From the NCBI GenBank assembly GCA_945885625.1, contig CAMCYS010000001.1, positions 248,001 to 312,000 of the forward strand: DNA of 64,000 bases, written 5' to 3'. Shown piece after piece: positions 51,021-63,499 of this stretch; within the stretch, counting starts at the first letter, position 1; every line of letters begins with the position of its first letter. The position numbers and the translations under genes are program-made. The stretch is from Bifidobacterium breve. GTDB taxonomy: Bacteria; Actinomycetota; Actinomycetes; Nanopelagicales; Nanopelagicaceae. The notes under the pieces are model-generated. The model saw nothing but the letters and a program-made list of their open reading frames with translations. It had not been told where the DNA came from and did no database searches.

Positions 51021-51575
51021 TTAAAGCTTGACCGAATCCCCAAGTTTTCCTAGGAAGAAGGCTGATAACTGATTAGCCGCCCCGCCATCACCGACATGTT
51101 GTCTTTCGAAAGAAGTCGTTCCATCTTTACCGCAAATCGCACGGATTTTTTCAGCACCGCCCGGGTGCCTGGAGATCCACTTTGTTAAGTCAAAAACATT
51201 GTCGTAGATGATGCTCCAGCAACTTGTAGCTGAATCGCGCTTCTTTACCTCTTCAAGAGTTAATTTAGTAAGAGCGCTAACGGCAGTCGGTGAAGCTGAC
51301 TTAGTTGGGGTCGGGCTCGGAGAGGCAATTGGAGATTTGCTAGGCGTGACACTAGAACTTTTCTTGGGTTTTGGAGTTGCTTTTACAACACTTCCTTTAT
51401 TCCAAACAAGTTTTCCACTTTTCTTAACGCAGAAGTGTTTTAACCCGCCACTTGTTTTGGTAGTTCCAACTTTGCTGCATTTGGTGCCCGCAATTGATGC
51501 TGCTTGTGAAGGCAAGGCGATACCGGAGAGAAATACAGCTGCCAGAAGAACGCTGGAATAAGCCTTAAATCTCAT
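51021..51575 (-). CDS. Exported cytochrome b5-like heme-binding protein
   Basis: Signal peptide, Ser/Pro/Lys-rich linker, cyt b5 domain CWSIIYDNVFDLTKWISRHPGGAEKI...FERQH. Confidence 0.85.
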   Translation of the reverse strand: MRFKAYSSVLLAAVFLSGIALPSQAASIAGTKCSKVGTTKTSGGLKHFCVKKSGKLVWNKGSVVKATPKPKKSSSVTPSKSPIASPSPTPTKSASPTAVSALTKLTLEEVKKRDSATSCWSIIYDNVFDLTKWISRHPGGAEKIRAICGKDGTTSFERQHVGDGGAANQLSAFFLGKLGDSVKL

Positions 51576-51622
51576 GGCCTAAAAATAGCGCAAGAATCTT
51601 TACTCCGCATATTCTTCTTCCT

Positions 51623-51748
51623 GTGAAAACTCTGTTAAAAAATTGTTCTACCTGGGTGGGATTCGACCAGATAAGTAGCGCTATTTTGATCGAGGATGGC
51701 CGAGTTTTGGCAACTCATCGAGCCGGAATTCAGGTACTACTTAGCTAA
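51623..51748 (+). other. Possible small ORF (41 aa), GTG start
   Basis: MKTLLKNCSTWVGFDQISSAILIEDGRVLATHRAGIQVLLS; overlaps end of ribH; no clear SD. Confidence 0.2.
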
Positions 51749-52204
51749 ATTCCAAAGTGCAAGAACAGCTAGTGCTGCTTCTTCGCCTTTATTGCCAATG
51801 CCCAAACCAACATTTGAACGCTCAATTGCTTGAGTTAAGTTGTCGCACATTAGAACGCCAAAACCAACAGGTTTAGACATTGCTAATGAAACCTGCCCAA
51901 CTCCTGAGGTAACGCCTTGGCAAATGTAATCGAAGTGCGCGGTTTCGCCACGCATTACTAATCCAAGTACCACTGCACCATCAAAACCTTGTTCGAGCTT
52001 TATCTGGGCAGCAAGTGGAAGTTCAAAGGAACCAGAAACGGTAAAGATTTCATATTCAACTTGGGCTGCCTTGAAAATTAGCTCAGCACCAGCGGTTAAA
52101 TTATCGCAAATCTCTGGATGCCATTGCGCTGAAATAATCGCTACTTTCTTGCCCTTTAGAGCCTTTAGATTAAGTGATTCTAAAGTTGGTGATGTTCCGG
52201 CCAT
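51737..52204 (-). CDS. ribH: 6,7-dimethyl-8-ribityllumazine synthase
   Basis: SGSFELPLAAQ, VVLGLVMRGETAHFDYI. Confidence 0.96.
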   Translation of the reverse strand: MAGTSPTLESLNLKALKGKKVAIISAQWHPEICDNLTAGAELIFKAAQVEYEIFTVSGSFELPLAAQIKLEQGFDGAVVLGLVMRGETAHFDYICQGVTSGVGQVSLAMSKPVGFGVLMCDNLTQAIERSNVGLGIGNKGEEAALAVLALWNLAK

Positions 52205-53424
52205 TAGATCTCTCCTAACATGTGCTTCATTTTATCTTTCTTGGTAAGTAAATATGAGCGATTGAATTGATTGACGGTAGGTGCGACGGAGATTACCTGC
52301 GCGGCTCTGCCACTCTTGCCAATGGCATCGACTTTTGCTTGATTATTCGTAATCAATTCAACGTCTTTAATTTCTAATTGATCCAGGATATAAATCAAGT
52401 CCTGCCAGTTGCGAGAATCGTTTTCGTGACCTAATTCAAGATTAGCCGCGATGGTATCTAGGCCAGCATCTTGTAAAAGATAAGCTTTGATTTTTTCACT
52501 CAAGCCAATGCCACGCCCTTCCTGACCACGCAGATAGATGATGTAGCCCGCACCTTTTTCGGCAATTAAATTAAAGGAGCTCTTTAACTGTTCACCACAA
52601 TCACAACGTAGCGATCCGAAGGCATCACCTGTTAAACATTCAGAGTGTGCTCTGATTAGAGTCTGATCTGAACTTCTTGCTTCAGTGCCAAATTTCAACA
52701 CTGCGTGGTCAACACCAGATTCACCCTTGATTGTGGCAATCTGCCACTCGCCACTTTCATGTGGCAGCTGAGCCCACATGAGTTGTTCAGCCGCAGTCTT
52801 GTCCTTGGGTAATTTTGCAATTGCGTACTTTGTCAGTTCTTCAATTGTTATAACTGGAATCTGGAATTCTGCCGCAAAATCAAATACCTGTTGGCCTTTC
52901 ATCACGGTTCCGTCATCATTTACTAATTCAGAGAGGACGCCTGACTCACCGTGGTTAGCAAGTTGGCAAAGAACTAGTCCAGCTTCGGTGTGACCGCTTC
53001 GGCCGGCCAAACCTTGCGGGTGAGCAATCAAGGGAAAGACATGGCCAGGGCGGATGAAATCTGCAGCTTTGCTACTTTTTGCTGCCAACTTACGCACTGT
53101 ATTAGCACGTTCTGTAGCGCTAATGCCAGTTGTTAGGCCAGCTTTAGCGTCGATTGATACTGTGAATGCAGTACGACGTAGATCCTCATTATCTCTAACC
53201 ATGATCGGCAAATTCAAATCTCTTGCTCGCTTGGCACTAATGGCTGAACAGATGATGCCGGATGTGTGGCGAATTAGAAATGCCATATCTTGATCGGTTA
53301 TTTTCTCGCCCGAGATAATTAAATCGCCTTCATTCTCGCGATTTTCATCATCTATCACAATCAAGAATTTACCTTGAGCAAAGATCTCAACCGCTTCGGC
53401 AATGTTTTTTAGAGTTCTATCCAT
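52204..53424 (-). CDS. ribBA: Bifunctional DHBP synthase / GTP cyclohydrolase II
   Basis: DDENRENEGDLI, HSECLTGDAFGSLRCDCGEQL, RGQEGRGIGL. Confidence 0.97.
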   Translation of the reverse strand: MDRTLKNIAEAVEIFAQGKFLIVIDDENRENEGDLIISGEKITDQDMAFLIRHTSGIICSAISAKRARDLNLPIMVRDNEDLRRTAFTVSIDAKAGLTTGISATERANTVRKLAAKSSKAADFIRPGHVFPLIAHPQGLAGRSGHTEAGLVLCQLANHGESGVLSELVNDDGTVMKGQQVFDFAAEFQIPVITIEELTKYAIAKLPKDKTAAEQLMWAQLPHESGEWQIATIKGESGVDHAVLKFGTEARSSDQTLIRAHSECLTGDAFGSLRCDCGEQLKSSFNLIAEKGAGYIIYLRGQEGRGIGLSEKIKAYLLQDAGLDTIAANLELGHENDSRNWQDLIYILDQLEIKDVELITNNQAKVDAIGKSGRAAQVISVAPTVNQFNRSYLLTKKDKMKHMLGEI

Positions 53425-54025
53425 TTTGGTTATCTCTTTTAGTTAGTCGCTCAACATATTTGGCTAGAACATCAACTTCAATATTTACTAAATCGCCAAA
53501 TTTCTTGGCAGACAAATTTGTTTTGGCCAAGGTTTCTGGGATCAGCCAGACGGTTATTTGATTTGCGTCATCAGCAACCGAACCAACGGTGAGTGAAACG
53601 CCATCGATACAGATTGAACCTTGCGAAACCACATATTTCATAAGTTCGCTTGGGAACTGGATATCCATCTGCAGCCATTTTTCGCCTGGCGCCAATTTAG
53701 TAATTGATCCAGTGCCATCAATGTGGCCCTGCACGATGTGGCCGCCGAGGCGCGAACTAACAAGGGCCGCGCGTTCAAGATTTACGGCATCACCTTTTTG
53801 CAAATTTTGCAATGAAGTCAGTTTAAGAGTCTGCGTCATAACATCGACTGAAAAAGATTTGCTATCAGACTTAGTTACAGTCAGGCAGGTGCCGTTGACT
53901 GATACGGAATCTCCTACCTGCAATTGATCAGCAAAAGGCACTGATTCAAAGGTAATTACCGCAGAGTCGGTGGCCATCTCGATGCTTGCTACTTTGCCTA
54001 AGCTTTCAACTAAACCAGTAAACAT
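53417..54025 (-). CDS. ribE: Riboflavin synthase alpha subunit
   Basis: MFTGLVESLGKV, duplicated lumazine-binding domain. Confidence 0.96.
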   Translation of the reverse strand: MFTGLVESLGKVASIEMATDSAVITFESVPFADQLQVGDSVSVNGTCLTVTKSDSKSFSVDVMTQTLKLTSLQNLQKGDAVNLERAALVSSRLGGHIVQGHIDGTGSITKLAPGEKWLQMDIQFPSELMKYVVSQGSICIDGVSLTVGSVADDANQITVWLIPETLAKTNLSAKKFGDLVNIEVDVLAKYVERLTKRDNQNG

Positions 54026-55036
54026 TTAGATCCCCGTTTCCTTGGTTAGCGTGATTTTTAAATCATTTCCGAATTGCGCTACATCTCTGATTACAAAGTC
54101 CATTTTTTCCTTGATATTGGTTGCCCCTAGGTCGCCAATAAAAGACTGGCCAGAGCCCAACAAACTGGCAGCTTGGAAAATTACTAACTCATCAATTAGG
54201 CCAGCTTTAAGAAGTTCGGTGCCTAATTCACTGCCGGATTCAACAAAGACTTGGTTGAAGTCGCGATCAGCACATAGCTTTAGCAGCTCAGAAAAATCAT
54301 GGCTTTTAAGAAAGACGGTCTCGGCTGCATCATCATGCAAATTGAACTCACTAGGAATCTCACGTAGACCCATCACGACTCTGACTGGATTGGTTTTTCT
54401 AGTTGTTTCAATATCGCGAGGAATCAAATTGGGATTATCAGCCAGAGCCGTTGCAGTACCAACCAAGATTGCGCTGCTCTCATAACGTAACTTGCTAACT
54501 TCGGCGCGTGAATCTGGGCCAGTAATCCATTTTGAACTGCCATCGATTGCAGCAGTTCGGCCATCTAGCGTTGTAGCGATTTTCCAGATGAAATATGGGC
54601 GGCTATTTTTAATTTTATGTAGCCAGGCTCGATTACTGTAAGCAATCTCATCAACTTCAGAGTTGAGTACAACTTCTATTCCGGCAGCTTCGAGCGCTCT
54701 GGCTCCCCCACTTGCTAACGAGTTAGGGTCGCGAACTGCATAAACAACTCTTGCCATGCCAGCTTTGATAATTGCTTCGGTGCACGGCCCAGTTTTTCCC
54801 TGATGATTACAAGGTTCTAGCGTTACAAATAGCGTTGCGCCTTTTGCTGATTGACCAGCTTGTTCAAGTGCGACAACCTCGGCATGTGGGCCACTCTTGT
54901 GGAAACCTTCGCCAATAATTGCACCGTCTGGGCTAACAACAACTGCGCCAACAATCGGATTAGATCCAGTTAAACCCAGGCCAAGGCAGGCTAATTCATT
55001 AGCTCGCTTGAGCGTTGAAATATCTAACTCGCTAAT
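54026..55036 (-). CDS. ribD: Bifunctional riboflavin deaminase/reductase RibD, probable ATT start
   Basis: In-frame extension upstream of the ORF-track start 54757 encodes the deaminase domain (HAEV...PCNHQGKTGPC); ATT at 55036 behind GGGAGGT; TGA at 55049-55051. Confidence 0.88.
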   Translation of the reverse strand: MSELDISTLKRANELACLGLGLTGSNPIVGAVVVSPDGAIIGEGFHKSGPHAEVVALEQAGQSAKGATLFVTLEPCNHQGKTGPCTEAIIKAGMARVVYAVRDPNSLASGGARALEAAGIEVVLNSEVDEIAYSNRAWLHKIKNSRPYFIWKIATTLDGRTAAIDGSSKWITGPDSRAEVSKLRYESSAILVGTATALADNPNLIPRDIETTRKTNPVRVVMGLREIPSEFNLHDDAAETVFLKSHDFSELLKLCADRDFNQVFVESGSELGTELLKAGLIDELVIFQAASLLGSGQSFIGDLGATNIKEKMDFVIRDVAQFGNDLKITLTKETGI

Positions 55037-55152
55037 GTCGCACCTCCCTCAAGAAATCTTTAGTAGCGATTTCCGGGGTGCCTAATCTGCAATCAGAGTT
55101 TCAGCTCTGAACGCCAAACCTAGGCAGGCACGGTTAGCCCACCTAAATCATG

Positions 55153-55270
55153 TTTCCTCTCATCCGGACTTTAACCGTCGGTCTTGGAATTACACCAAGT
55201 CCACCGAGCGCTGGATGCGTTCGGGTCGCAGACTTTCACTGCCGGTTCGGAATTACACCGACCCCGGAAA
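55153..55270 (-). ncRNA. FMN riboswitch (RFN element)
   Basis: GGGGTCGGTGTAATTCCGAACCGGCAGTGAAAGTCTGCGACCC...AGACCGACGGTTAAAGTCCGGATGAGAGGAAA; P1 TTTCC/GGAAA; upstream of rib operon. Confidence 0.93.
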
Positions 55271-57850
55271 CAATTGCTTAACGTTAGCACGGCGAGAGAT
55301 GGCCTCGCGATCGGCCGAAACTGGGCCATAAGTAGTGGTTCGTTGGCGTGCGGGGCGACTGGCTAAATGTGCGATTTCTTCTAACTCGGCGACTGAGCGA
55401 AGTGAGCCGTTGGTGCTGCCCGCCATGCGACTAATGGTTTCTTCCATCAAAGTACCGCCGATGTCATTTACGCCGCCGGCTAATAATGAGAGAACGCCAT
55501 CTGGGCCGTTTAAACCTAACTTCACCCACGAACATTGAATGTTGTTGATTGATCCAGCTAATAACAATCTGGCCATGGCATGGACAACTCGATTTTCGCG
55601 AATTGTTGGGCCAGGTCTAGCAACACCAGCTAAATAAATTGGTGATGAGTAGTGCACAAATGGCAGTGGTACAAATTCAGTAAAGCCACCAGTCTCGTCT
55701 TGTAGATTTCTAATAGTGAGAATGTGGTCATACCAATGTGATTCATTATCAACGTGGCCATACATCATGGTCGCTGAAGATTTAATGCCGAGTAGATGTG
55801 CCTCACGCACAATTTCCAGCCATGCTTTTGCGGGCAACTTTCCTTTTGTCAGGATCCAGCGAATCTCATCATCTAAAATTTCAGCAGCTGTGCCAGGAAT
55901 TGTGCCCAGGCCAGCAGCTTTGGCTCGCTTTAGCCACTCTTTATAACTAATGCCAAGTTTTATCGCGCCGCTGAAAATTTCCATCGGCGAGAAAGCATGG
56001 ATATGCATATCTGGGGCAACTTCTTTAACTGCTTTGGCAACCTCAAAATAGATATCACCAGATAGATCGGGGTGAATTCCGGCCTGCATGCAAACTTCAT
56101 TTGCACCTAGCAGCCAGGCTTCATTCACTCGTGACTTAATCTCATCAATAGATAACAAATAAGAATCAGCATCTGTTTTGCGTTGCGCAAAAGCGCAGAA
56201 TCGGCAGCCGGTATAACAAACATTTGTGAAGTTGATATTTCGATTAACGACATAGGTAACATCATCGCCAACTAGTTCAGCACGCTTTTCATCGGCTGCC
56301 TTAACCAATAGCTCAAGCTCGGGGCCTTCTGCGGCAAAGAGAGTAAGCGCCTCTGCCCTAGTGATTGACCTAGGATTTTGAACAACTTTAGTTAGGGCAG
56401 CTACAAAAGATGATTTAATAAAAACCGAACTAGAAGTATCTAAGGACTTGAGTTTTTCAGAGATGCTCTGCCAGTCACCATAAATTGAATCAAAGTCAGA
56501 GCGGGAATCAGCTTCGCGGCCGGTGGTATCAATTGTGTTCCCTAAATCTGTGCGGCCCAAGCTCTGCAAGCTCTCACCACTTTCCTGCCAAGGCATGCCA
56601 ACCGGAATTACTTTTAAAATAGCTAAACCTGCAGCATCAGATAGCGCAGCTATGTGGTTCTTCAGCTTTGGATCAATCCAGCGCTCAGGAGATTTAACAT
56701 AATTAGAATAAATCGTTAAACGTGCATTTAATTCAAAACCAGCTGACTTGCTTTGTTTAGTTAGGAGTTCAATTTCAGGCCATGGTCGCTCAGGATTGAC
56801 ATGATCGGCGGTAACTGGTGACACCCCACCCCAATCATCAATGCCGGCTGAAATAAGTTCGGCAAATTCCGAAGGTTCAGATAAATTCGGTGGTGCTTGA
56901 ATTCGCATGCGGGGCCCAAAGATCAATCGGGCAACTGCGATACAGGCGAGGTATTCCTGCCGATCGGCATCTGGCGAATTTCGCATCGCAGTATCTTCTT
57001 TTGCGCGGAAATTCTGAATTATGATTTCTTGAATATGTCCATAAGTTTTGGCGATTTCGGCCAACTTTAAAAGTGAATCAGCACGCTCTGATATTGATTC
57101 GCCAATGCCAACCAGAATTCCGGTAGTAAATGGAATGTTTAGTTTTCCGGCATCTTCGATTGTGCGCAGTCTTACGGCAGGATCTTTATCGGGGCTACCA
57201 AAGTGAACTTCACCTTTTTCAGTAAATAGTCTGGTGGCCGATGTTTCCAGCATCATTCCCATGCTTGCTGCTACTGGCCGCAACCTAGACATTTCTTCAA
57301 AGCTCATCACGCCAGGATTTAAATGTGGCAACAACCCGGTTTCTTCTAGAACCGCAATTGCACAAGCACGTAAATAATCCAAAGTTGAAGAATATCCGCG
57401 TTCAGATAACCATTCAGCGGCAACATCCCAGCGCTCTTCAGGACGATCGCCCAACGTAAATAGCGCTTCAAGACAACCTGCCTTTGCACCAGCTTTAGCG
57501 ATTGCTACAACTTCGGAGATTTCTAAATAGGCAGCTGGCAAATGATTTGGGGTGGTGGCAAATGTGCAGTAATGGCAACGATCACGACATAGCCGAGTGA
57601 GTGGAATAAAAACTTTAGGCGAGAAAGTGATGACACCTGGCCGACCAAGTTCAAGTAAACCCGCATCACGAACTCGAGCTGCTGCCTCACATAATTGGCT
57701 TAGTTCTTCATCACGCGCAGATAGCAATACCGAAATTTCATCAAGATTTAGGGTTGCCGCATCGCTAGCCCGACGAAGGGCACGGCGCATTGAACTTTCG
57801 ATGACTGGCCTCCCGCCTCTCTTTAGACTTGGAGAATACTTGATTTCCAA
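55253..57850 (-). CDS. fbiC: FO synthase (fused CofG/CofH, F420 biosynthesis)
   Basis: Two radical-SAM domains: [10 protein letters not shown] and [10 protein letters not shown], 865 aa. Confidence 0.95.
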   Translation of the reverse strand: MEIKYSPSLKRGGRPVIESSMRRALRRASDAATLNLDEISVLLSARDEELSQLCEAAARVRDAGLLELGRPGVITFSPKVFIPLTRLCRDRCHYCTFATTPNHLPAAYLEISEVVAIAKAGAKAGCLEALFTLGDRPEERWDVAAEWLSERGYSSTLDYLRACAIAVLEETGLLPHLNPGVMSFEEMSRLRPVAASMGMMLETSATRLFTEKGEVHFGSPDKDPAVRLRTIEDAGKLNIPFTTGILVGIGESISERADSLLKLAEIAKTYGHIQEIIIQNFRAKEDTAMRNSPDADRQEYLACIAVARLIFGPRMRIQAPPNLSEPSEFAELISAGIDDWGGVSPVTADHVNPERPWPEIELLTKQSKSAGFELNARLTIYSNYVKSPERWIDPKLKNHIAALSDAAGLAILKVIPVGMPWQESGESLQSLGRTDLGNTIDTTGREADSRSDFDSIYGDWQSISEKLKSLDTSSSVFIKSSFVAALTKVVQNPRSITRAEALTLFAAEGPELELLVKAADEKRAELVGDDVTYVVNRNINFTNVCYTGCRFCAFAQRKTDADSYLLSIDEIKSRVNEAWLLGANEVCMQAGIHPDLSGDIYFEVAKAVKEVAPDMHIHAFSPMEIFSGAIKLGISYKEWLKRAKAAGLGTIPGTAAEILDDEIRWILTKGKLPAKAWLEIVREAHLLGIKSSATMMYGHVDNESHWYDHILTIRNLQDETGGFTEFVPLPFVHYSSPIYLAGVARPGPTIRENRVVHAMARLLLAGSINNIQCSWVKLGLNGPDGVLSLLAGGVNDIGGTLMEETISRMAGSTNGSLRSVAELEEIAHLASRPARQRTTTYGPVSADREAISRRANVKQLFPGSV

Positions 57851-57932
57851 GTTTTAGCGAGTGTGTTCCATTAATCAGTTATTCTCCCGTTTGAGAAATA
57901 TGGCGATTTGAATTGGGTCTAAACTTGGATTT

Positions 57933-58999
57933 ATGAGCAACTTATTCGATCCCATCACACTTCGCGGATTAACCATCAAGAACCGAGTCTGGGTAAGCCC
58001 AATGTGTCAGTACTCGGCAATAGATGGAGTGGTAGGCGACTGGCATATGGCGCACTTAGGCGCTTTTGCAACAGGTGAAGCAGGTTTGATCATGGCTGAA
58101 GCAACTGGTGTTGTTCCTGAAGGTCGCATTTCAATTGGTTGCCCAGGCATCTATAACGAAGCGCAAATTGCTGCCTTTAAAAAGATAAATGATTTCGCGC
58201 ATACTCAAGGCGCAGCTATGGGAATTCAACTAGCTCACGCCGGACGCAAAGGTTCAACTATGCGACCAACTGATGATCACTTAATGGCAACCGCGGCCGA
58301 AGGTGGCTGGACCACACATTCAGCATCAGCACAGGCTTACCACGGAATGCCCGAGCCGCTTGCCCTTACCGTCCCGCAGATCCACCAGTTGACAAAAGAT
58401 TTTGCACAGGCGGCAAAAAATGCGATTAAAGCAGGTTTCGATGTAATTGAAATTCACGCAGCACATGGATATTTACTGCATCAGTTTTACTCACCACTTT
58501 CAAACTTACGAACTGATGAATATGGTGGCTCACTTGAAAACAGAGTTCGATTCTTACTTGAAGTTGCGGCAGCAGTTCGCGGCGCGATTCCAGATTCAAC
58601 TCCTCTGTTAATTCGCATTTCAGCATCAGACTGGAGCGATGAAGGTTGGCAGATCGTTGATTCAGTTGAACTCTGTAAGCAGCTTAAAGAAATTGGCGTT
58701 GATCTAATTGACGTTTCATCTGGTGGCAACTTACATAATGCACCGATTAAGCCAGTACCTGGCTACCAAGTGCCATTTGCGCATGCGATTAAAGTGGAAT
58801 CAGATATTGCAGTTGCTGCAGTTGGCGCAATTACTGACCCACATCAAGCACAAGAAATCATCAACTCAAATAAAGCTGATGCCGTATTCCTTGCGCGCGC
58901 CATGATTAGAAACCCACGTTGGGCCATGGCTGCTGCTGAAGAACTTAAGGAAATGATTAGTTGGCCAGCGCCGTTAGAGCGCGGCCGTACCTTTAAAGG

Positions 59000-59003
<4 letters not shown>
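57933..59003 (+). CDS. Old yellow enzyme family NADH:flavin oxidoreductase (YqjM-like)
   Basis: VWVSPMCQYSAIDGVVGDWHMAHLG, HAAHGYLLHQFYSPLSNLRTDEYGGSLENR. Confidence 0.95.
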
Positions 59004-60831
<1,828 letters not shown>

Positions 60832-60950
60832 CTAACTTACGAGAAATGATTGAATCGTCCGTAATAATCGTTATAAAGCTGAGATTAAGCACCTGCGTTA
60901 CATTTCTGCCTTGCTTTGATGGTCAAGTAGGCAAAAGTTAGGTTTACTTC

Positions 60951-62555
60951 ATGACTTCGCCGAAAGCAACCGATGACAAATGGTGGCAAGAAGCCGTGAT
61001 TTATCAGATTTACCCTCGTTCATTCTTTGACAGTAATGGTGATGGTGAAGGTGATCTGCCTGGCATCATGCAAAAACTTCAATATGTTGCCGATCTTGGC
61101 GTCGATGCAATTTGGTTGAGTCCTTTTTTCACCTCACCAAATAAAGATGGCGGTTATGACGTTGCTAATCCACGTGATGTTGACCCACGCTTTGGAAATT
61201 TAGCCGATGCCAAATTAATGATCAATAAAGCACATGATCTCGGGTTAAAGGTTCTGGTAGATATTGTGCCAAATCACTTTTCAGCTGAACACGAATGGTT
61301 CAAAGCTGCGCTAGTCGCAGCTCCTGGTTCAAAAGAGCGAGCACGTTTTCATTTTCATGAAGGCAAAGATGACCGTACTCCCCCAAACAATTGGATCTCA
61401 CTATTTGGTGGCCCGGCATGGACACAAGTAGCCGATGGCCAGTATTACCTACACCTCTTTGACTCTTCACAACCCGATTTGAATTGGGAAAACCCTGAAG
61501 TTGATGAAGATTTCAAGGAAACAATTTCGTTTTGGGTAAAAATGGGTGTCGATGGTTTTCGCATCGATGTTGCACACGGGTTAGTCAAAGAAAATATTCG
61601 TAGCGATCATCATGACCCACAGGGCTTATCTGATGCACTTCGGATCGATGTAGATATGGAGATTGAAAAGCGTGAAAGTTTGTTAGCTTCGGTGCCATTC
61701 TTTGATCGAGCTGGAGTTCATGAAATTTATCGCAGTTGGCGCAAGCATTTTGATTCTTTCGATAAACCAATAATGGCAGTTGCCGAAGCATGGGTTCATC
61801 CCCCAGTAAATGGCGTCGCCTATGTCCGCCCTGATGAACTTCATCAAATTTTTAATTTCGATCTATTAATTGCGCCTTTTGAAGCAAAGACTTTATATAG
61901 ATTAATAAATAGCACGCTCGAGATGTTTAAAGATATTGATGCTTACCCGACTTGGGCTATTAGCAATCATGACTCACCACGTGTTTCTTCTCGACTCGGT
62001 GCCGAAGAGGCGCGGGCATTGGCACTTTTCTTATTTGGGTTACCTGGTTCTTCTTATATTTATAACGGTCAAGAACTTGGCTTACCTGATGCCGAGTTAG
62101 CCGATAGTGATCGTCAAGATCCTTCATTCATTCGGACTAATGGTGAGACTAAAGGTCGTGATGGTGCTCGAGTACCAATGCCCTGGTCTGGGCAAGAAAC
62201 TCCGTTTGGTTTCACATCTGGAAAACCTTGGCTACCACTTCCAGCTACGTGGCTGGATTTAACCGTTGAATCACAAATCAACGATGAGCAAGGGTCACTA
62301 TTTCTTTACCGGAGCGCGCTAGCTCAGCGAGCCAAACTTTTCAGAGGTGCTCGTGATTTCACTTGGGATACCAGCAGAATTGAGGAAGGGATCCTGGGAT
62401 TTTCTCGCGGCGGTATTCAGGTTTACCTAAACTCTGGTAACAAATCTGTAGCGCTGCCAGCCAGTGAATTAATTCTTGCGTCAAGTGGATCTCATCGCAT
62501 TTTAAATAGTGAATTCGAACTCAAGCAAGGACGCGCCATCTGGTTCATGCAGTAA
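60951..62555 (+). CDS. GH13 alpha-glucosidase (paralog of 24211..25884)
   Basis: YQIYPRSFFDSNGDGEGD, DGFRIDVAHGL, ISNHDSPR. Confidence 0.93.
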   Translation: MTSPKATDDKWWQEAVIYQIYPRSFFDSNGDGEGDLPGIMQKLQYVADLGVDAIWLSPFFTSPNKDGGYDVANPRDVDPRFGNLADAKLMINKAHDLGLKVLVDIVPNHFSAEHEWFKAALVAAPGSKERARFHFHEGKDDRTPPNNWISLFGGPAWTQVADGQYYLHLFDSSQPDLNWENPEVDEDFKETISFWVKMGVDGFRIDVAHGLVKENIRSDHHDPQGLSDALRIDVDMEIEKRESLLASVPFFDRAGVHEIYRSWRKHFDSFDKPIMAVAEAWVHPPVNGVAYVRPDELHQIFNFDLLIAPFEAKTLYRLINSTLEMFKDIDAYPTWAISNHDSPRVSSRLGAEEARALALFLFGLPGSSYIYNGQELGLPDAELADSDRQDPSFIRTNGETKGRDGARVPMPWSGQETPFGFTSGKPWLPLPATWLDLTVESQINDEQGSLFLYRSALAQRAKLFRGARDFTWDTSRIEEGILGFSRGGIQVYLNSGNKSVALPASELILASSGSHRILNSEFELKQGRAIWFMQ

Positions 62556-62584
62556 AACTTCCCAGCAATCTGTAAGGTTGCGCC

Positions 62585-63499
62585 ATGGAATCGACTACGA
62601 CTTGGTTTGTAACAATTGGCATCCTTTCAGCAGTAATTGCCTTCGACTTAGTCATCGCAATTCTGCGCAGAAATAAGGAAACCAGCACTGCCGAGGCGGC
62701 AATTTGGACAGTTATCTATGTATCTGCTGCGATTGCCTTTGGTTACTTCATGCCCAACTGGACCCCAAGTGAAACTGCGCAAAAGGAGTTTTTCGCAGGT
62801 TGGCTGACTGAATATGCCCTTTCGGTTGATAATATCTTTGTATTTGTAATTATTTTAAGTCGCCTGCAGATCGATAAGACCAAGCAACAGTTGGTACTTC
62901 TCTTAGGAATTATCATCGCGTTGGTTTTGCGTGGCATATTTATTGCGGCAGGAACTGCGATCATTACTCGATTCTCAAGTGCTTTTTTCCTATTCGGTGC
63001 CTTCTTGATCTACACTGCTTATCGATTATTAATCGAAAAAGAAGATGATGAAGTAACCCCGGATGACAGTAAAATTGTGAAAATGTTGCGGGCAAGAGGT
63101 GCCTCAACTTTTACGATTGCGTTGCTAACACTTGGAGTCACCGACTTGGTGTTCGCGCTTGACTCAATTCCGGCAATTTTCGGAATCACCAAAGACCCTT
63201 ACATCGTGGCGACTGCCAATATTTTTGCGCTAATGGGGCTACGTCAGCTTTATTTCCTATTACAAGGGCTGCTCAAGAGATTGGTATTTCTCTCAAAAGG
63301 ACTTTCTATTATCTTGGCATTTATTGGCGTCAAAATGTTCTTTGAGGCATTCCACGGCATTGGAATTCACGAGATTGCCGGAATTGAAGTGCCTCACGTA
63401 TCGATTGAATTTAGCCTTAGCGTCATCGTCGCAACGCTTTTGATTACCGCTGTAGCCAGCCTAACTGCTACTCGTAAAGATGGCTCAGAGATTATTTAA
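62585..63499 (+). CDS. TerC family integral membrane protein
   Basis: TEYALSVDNIFVFVIILSR, VTDLVFALDSIPAIFGITKDPYIV. Confidence 0.93.
   Translation: MESTTTWFVTIGILSAVIAFDLVIAILRRNKETSTAEAAIWTVIYVSAAIAFGYFMPNWTPSETAQKEFFAGWLTEYALSVDNIFVFVIILSRLQIDKTKQQLVLLLGIIIALVLRGIFIAAGTAIITRFSSAFFLFGAFLIYTAYRLLIEKEDDEVTPDDSKIVKMLRARGASTFTIALLTLGVTDLVFALDSIPAIFGITKDPYIVATANIFALMGLRQLYFLLQGLLKRLVFLSKGLSIILAFIGVKMFFEAFHGIGIHEIAGIEVPHVSIEFSLSVIVATLLITAVASLTATRKDGSEII

Noticed and set aside
54026-54757. ribD beginning at MARVVYAVRDPN
   Set aside because: Would lose the deaminase domain clearly encoded upstream in the same frame
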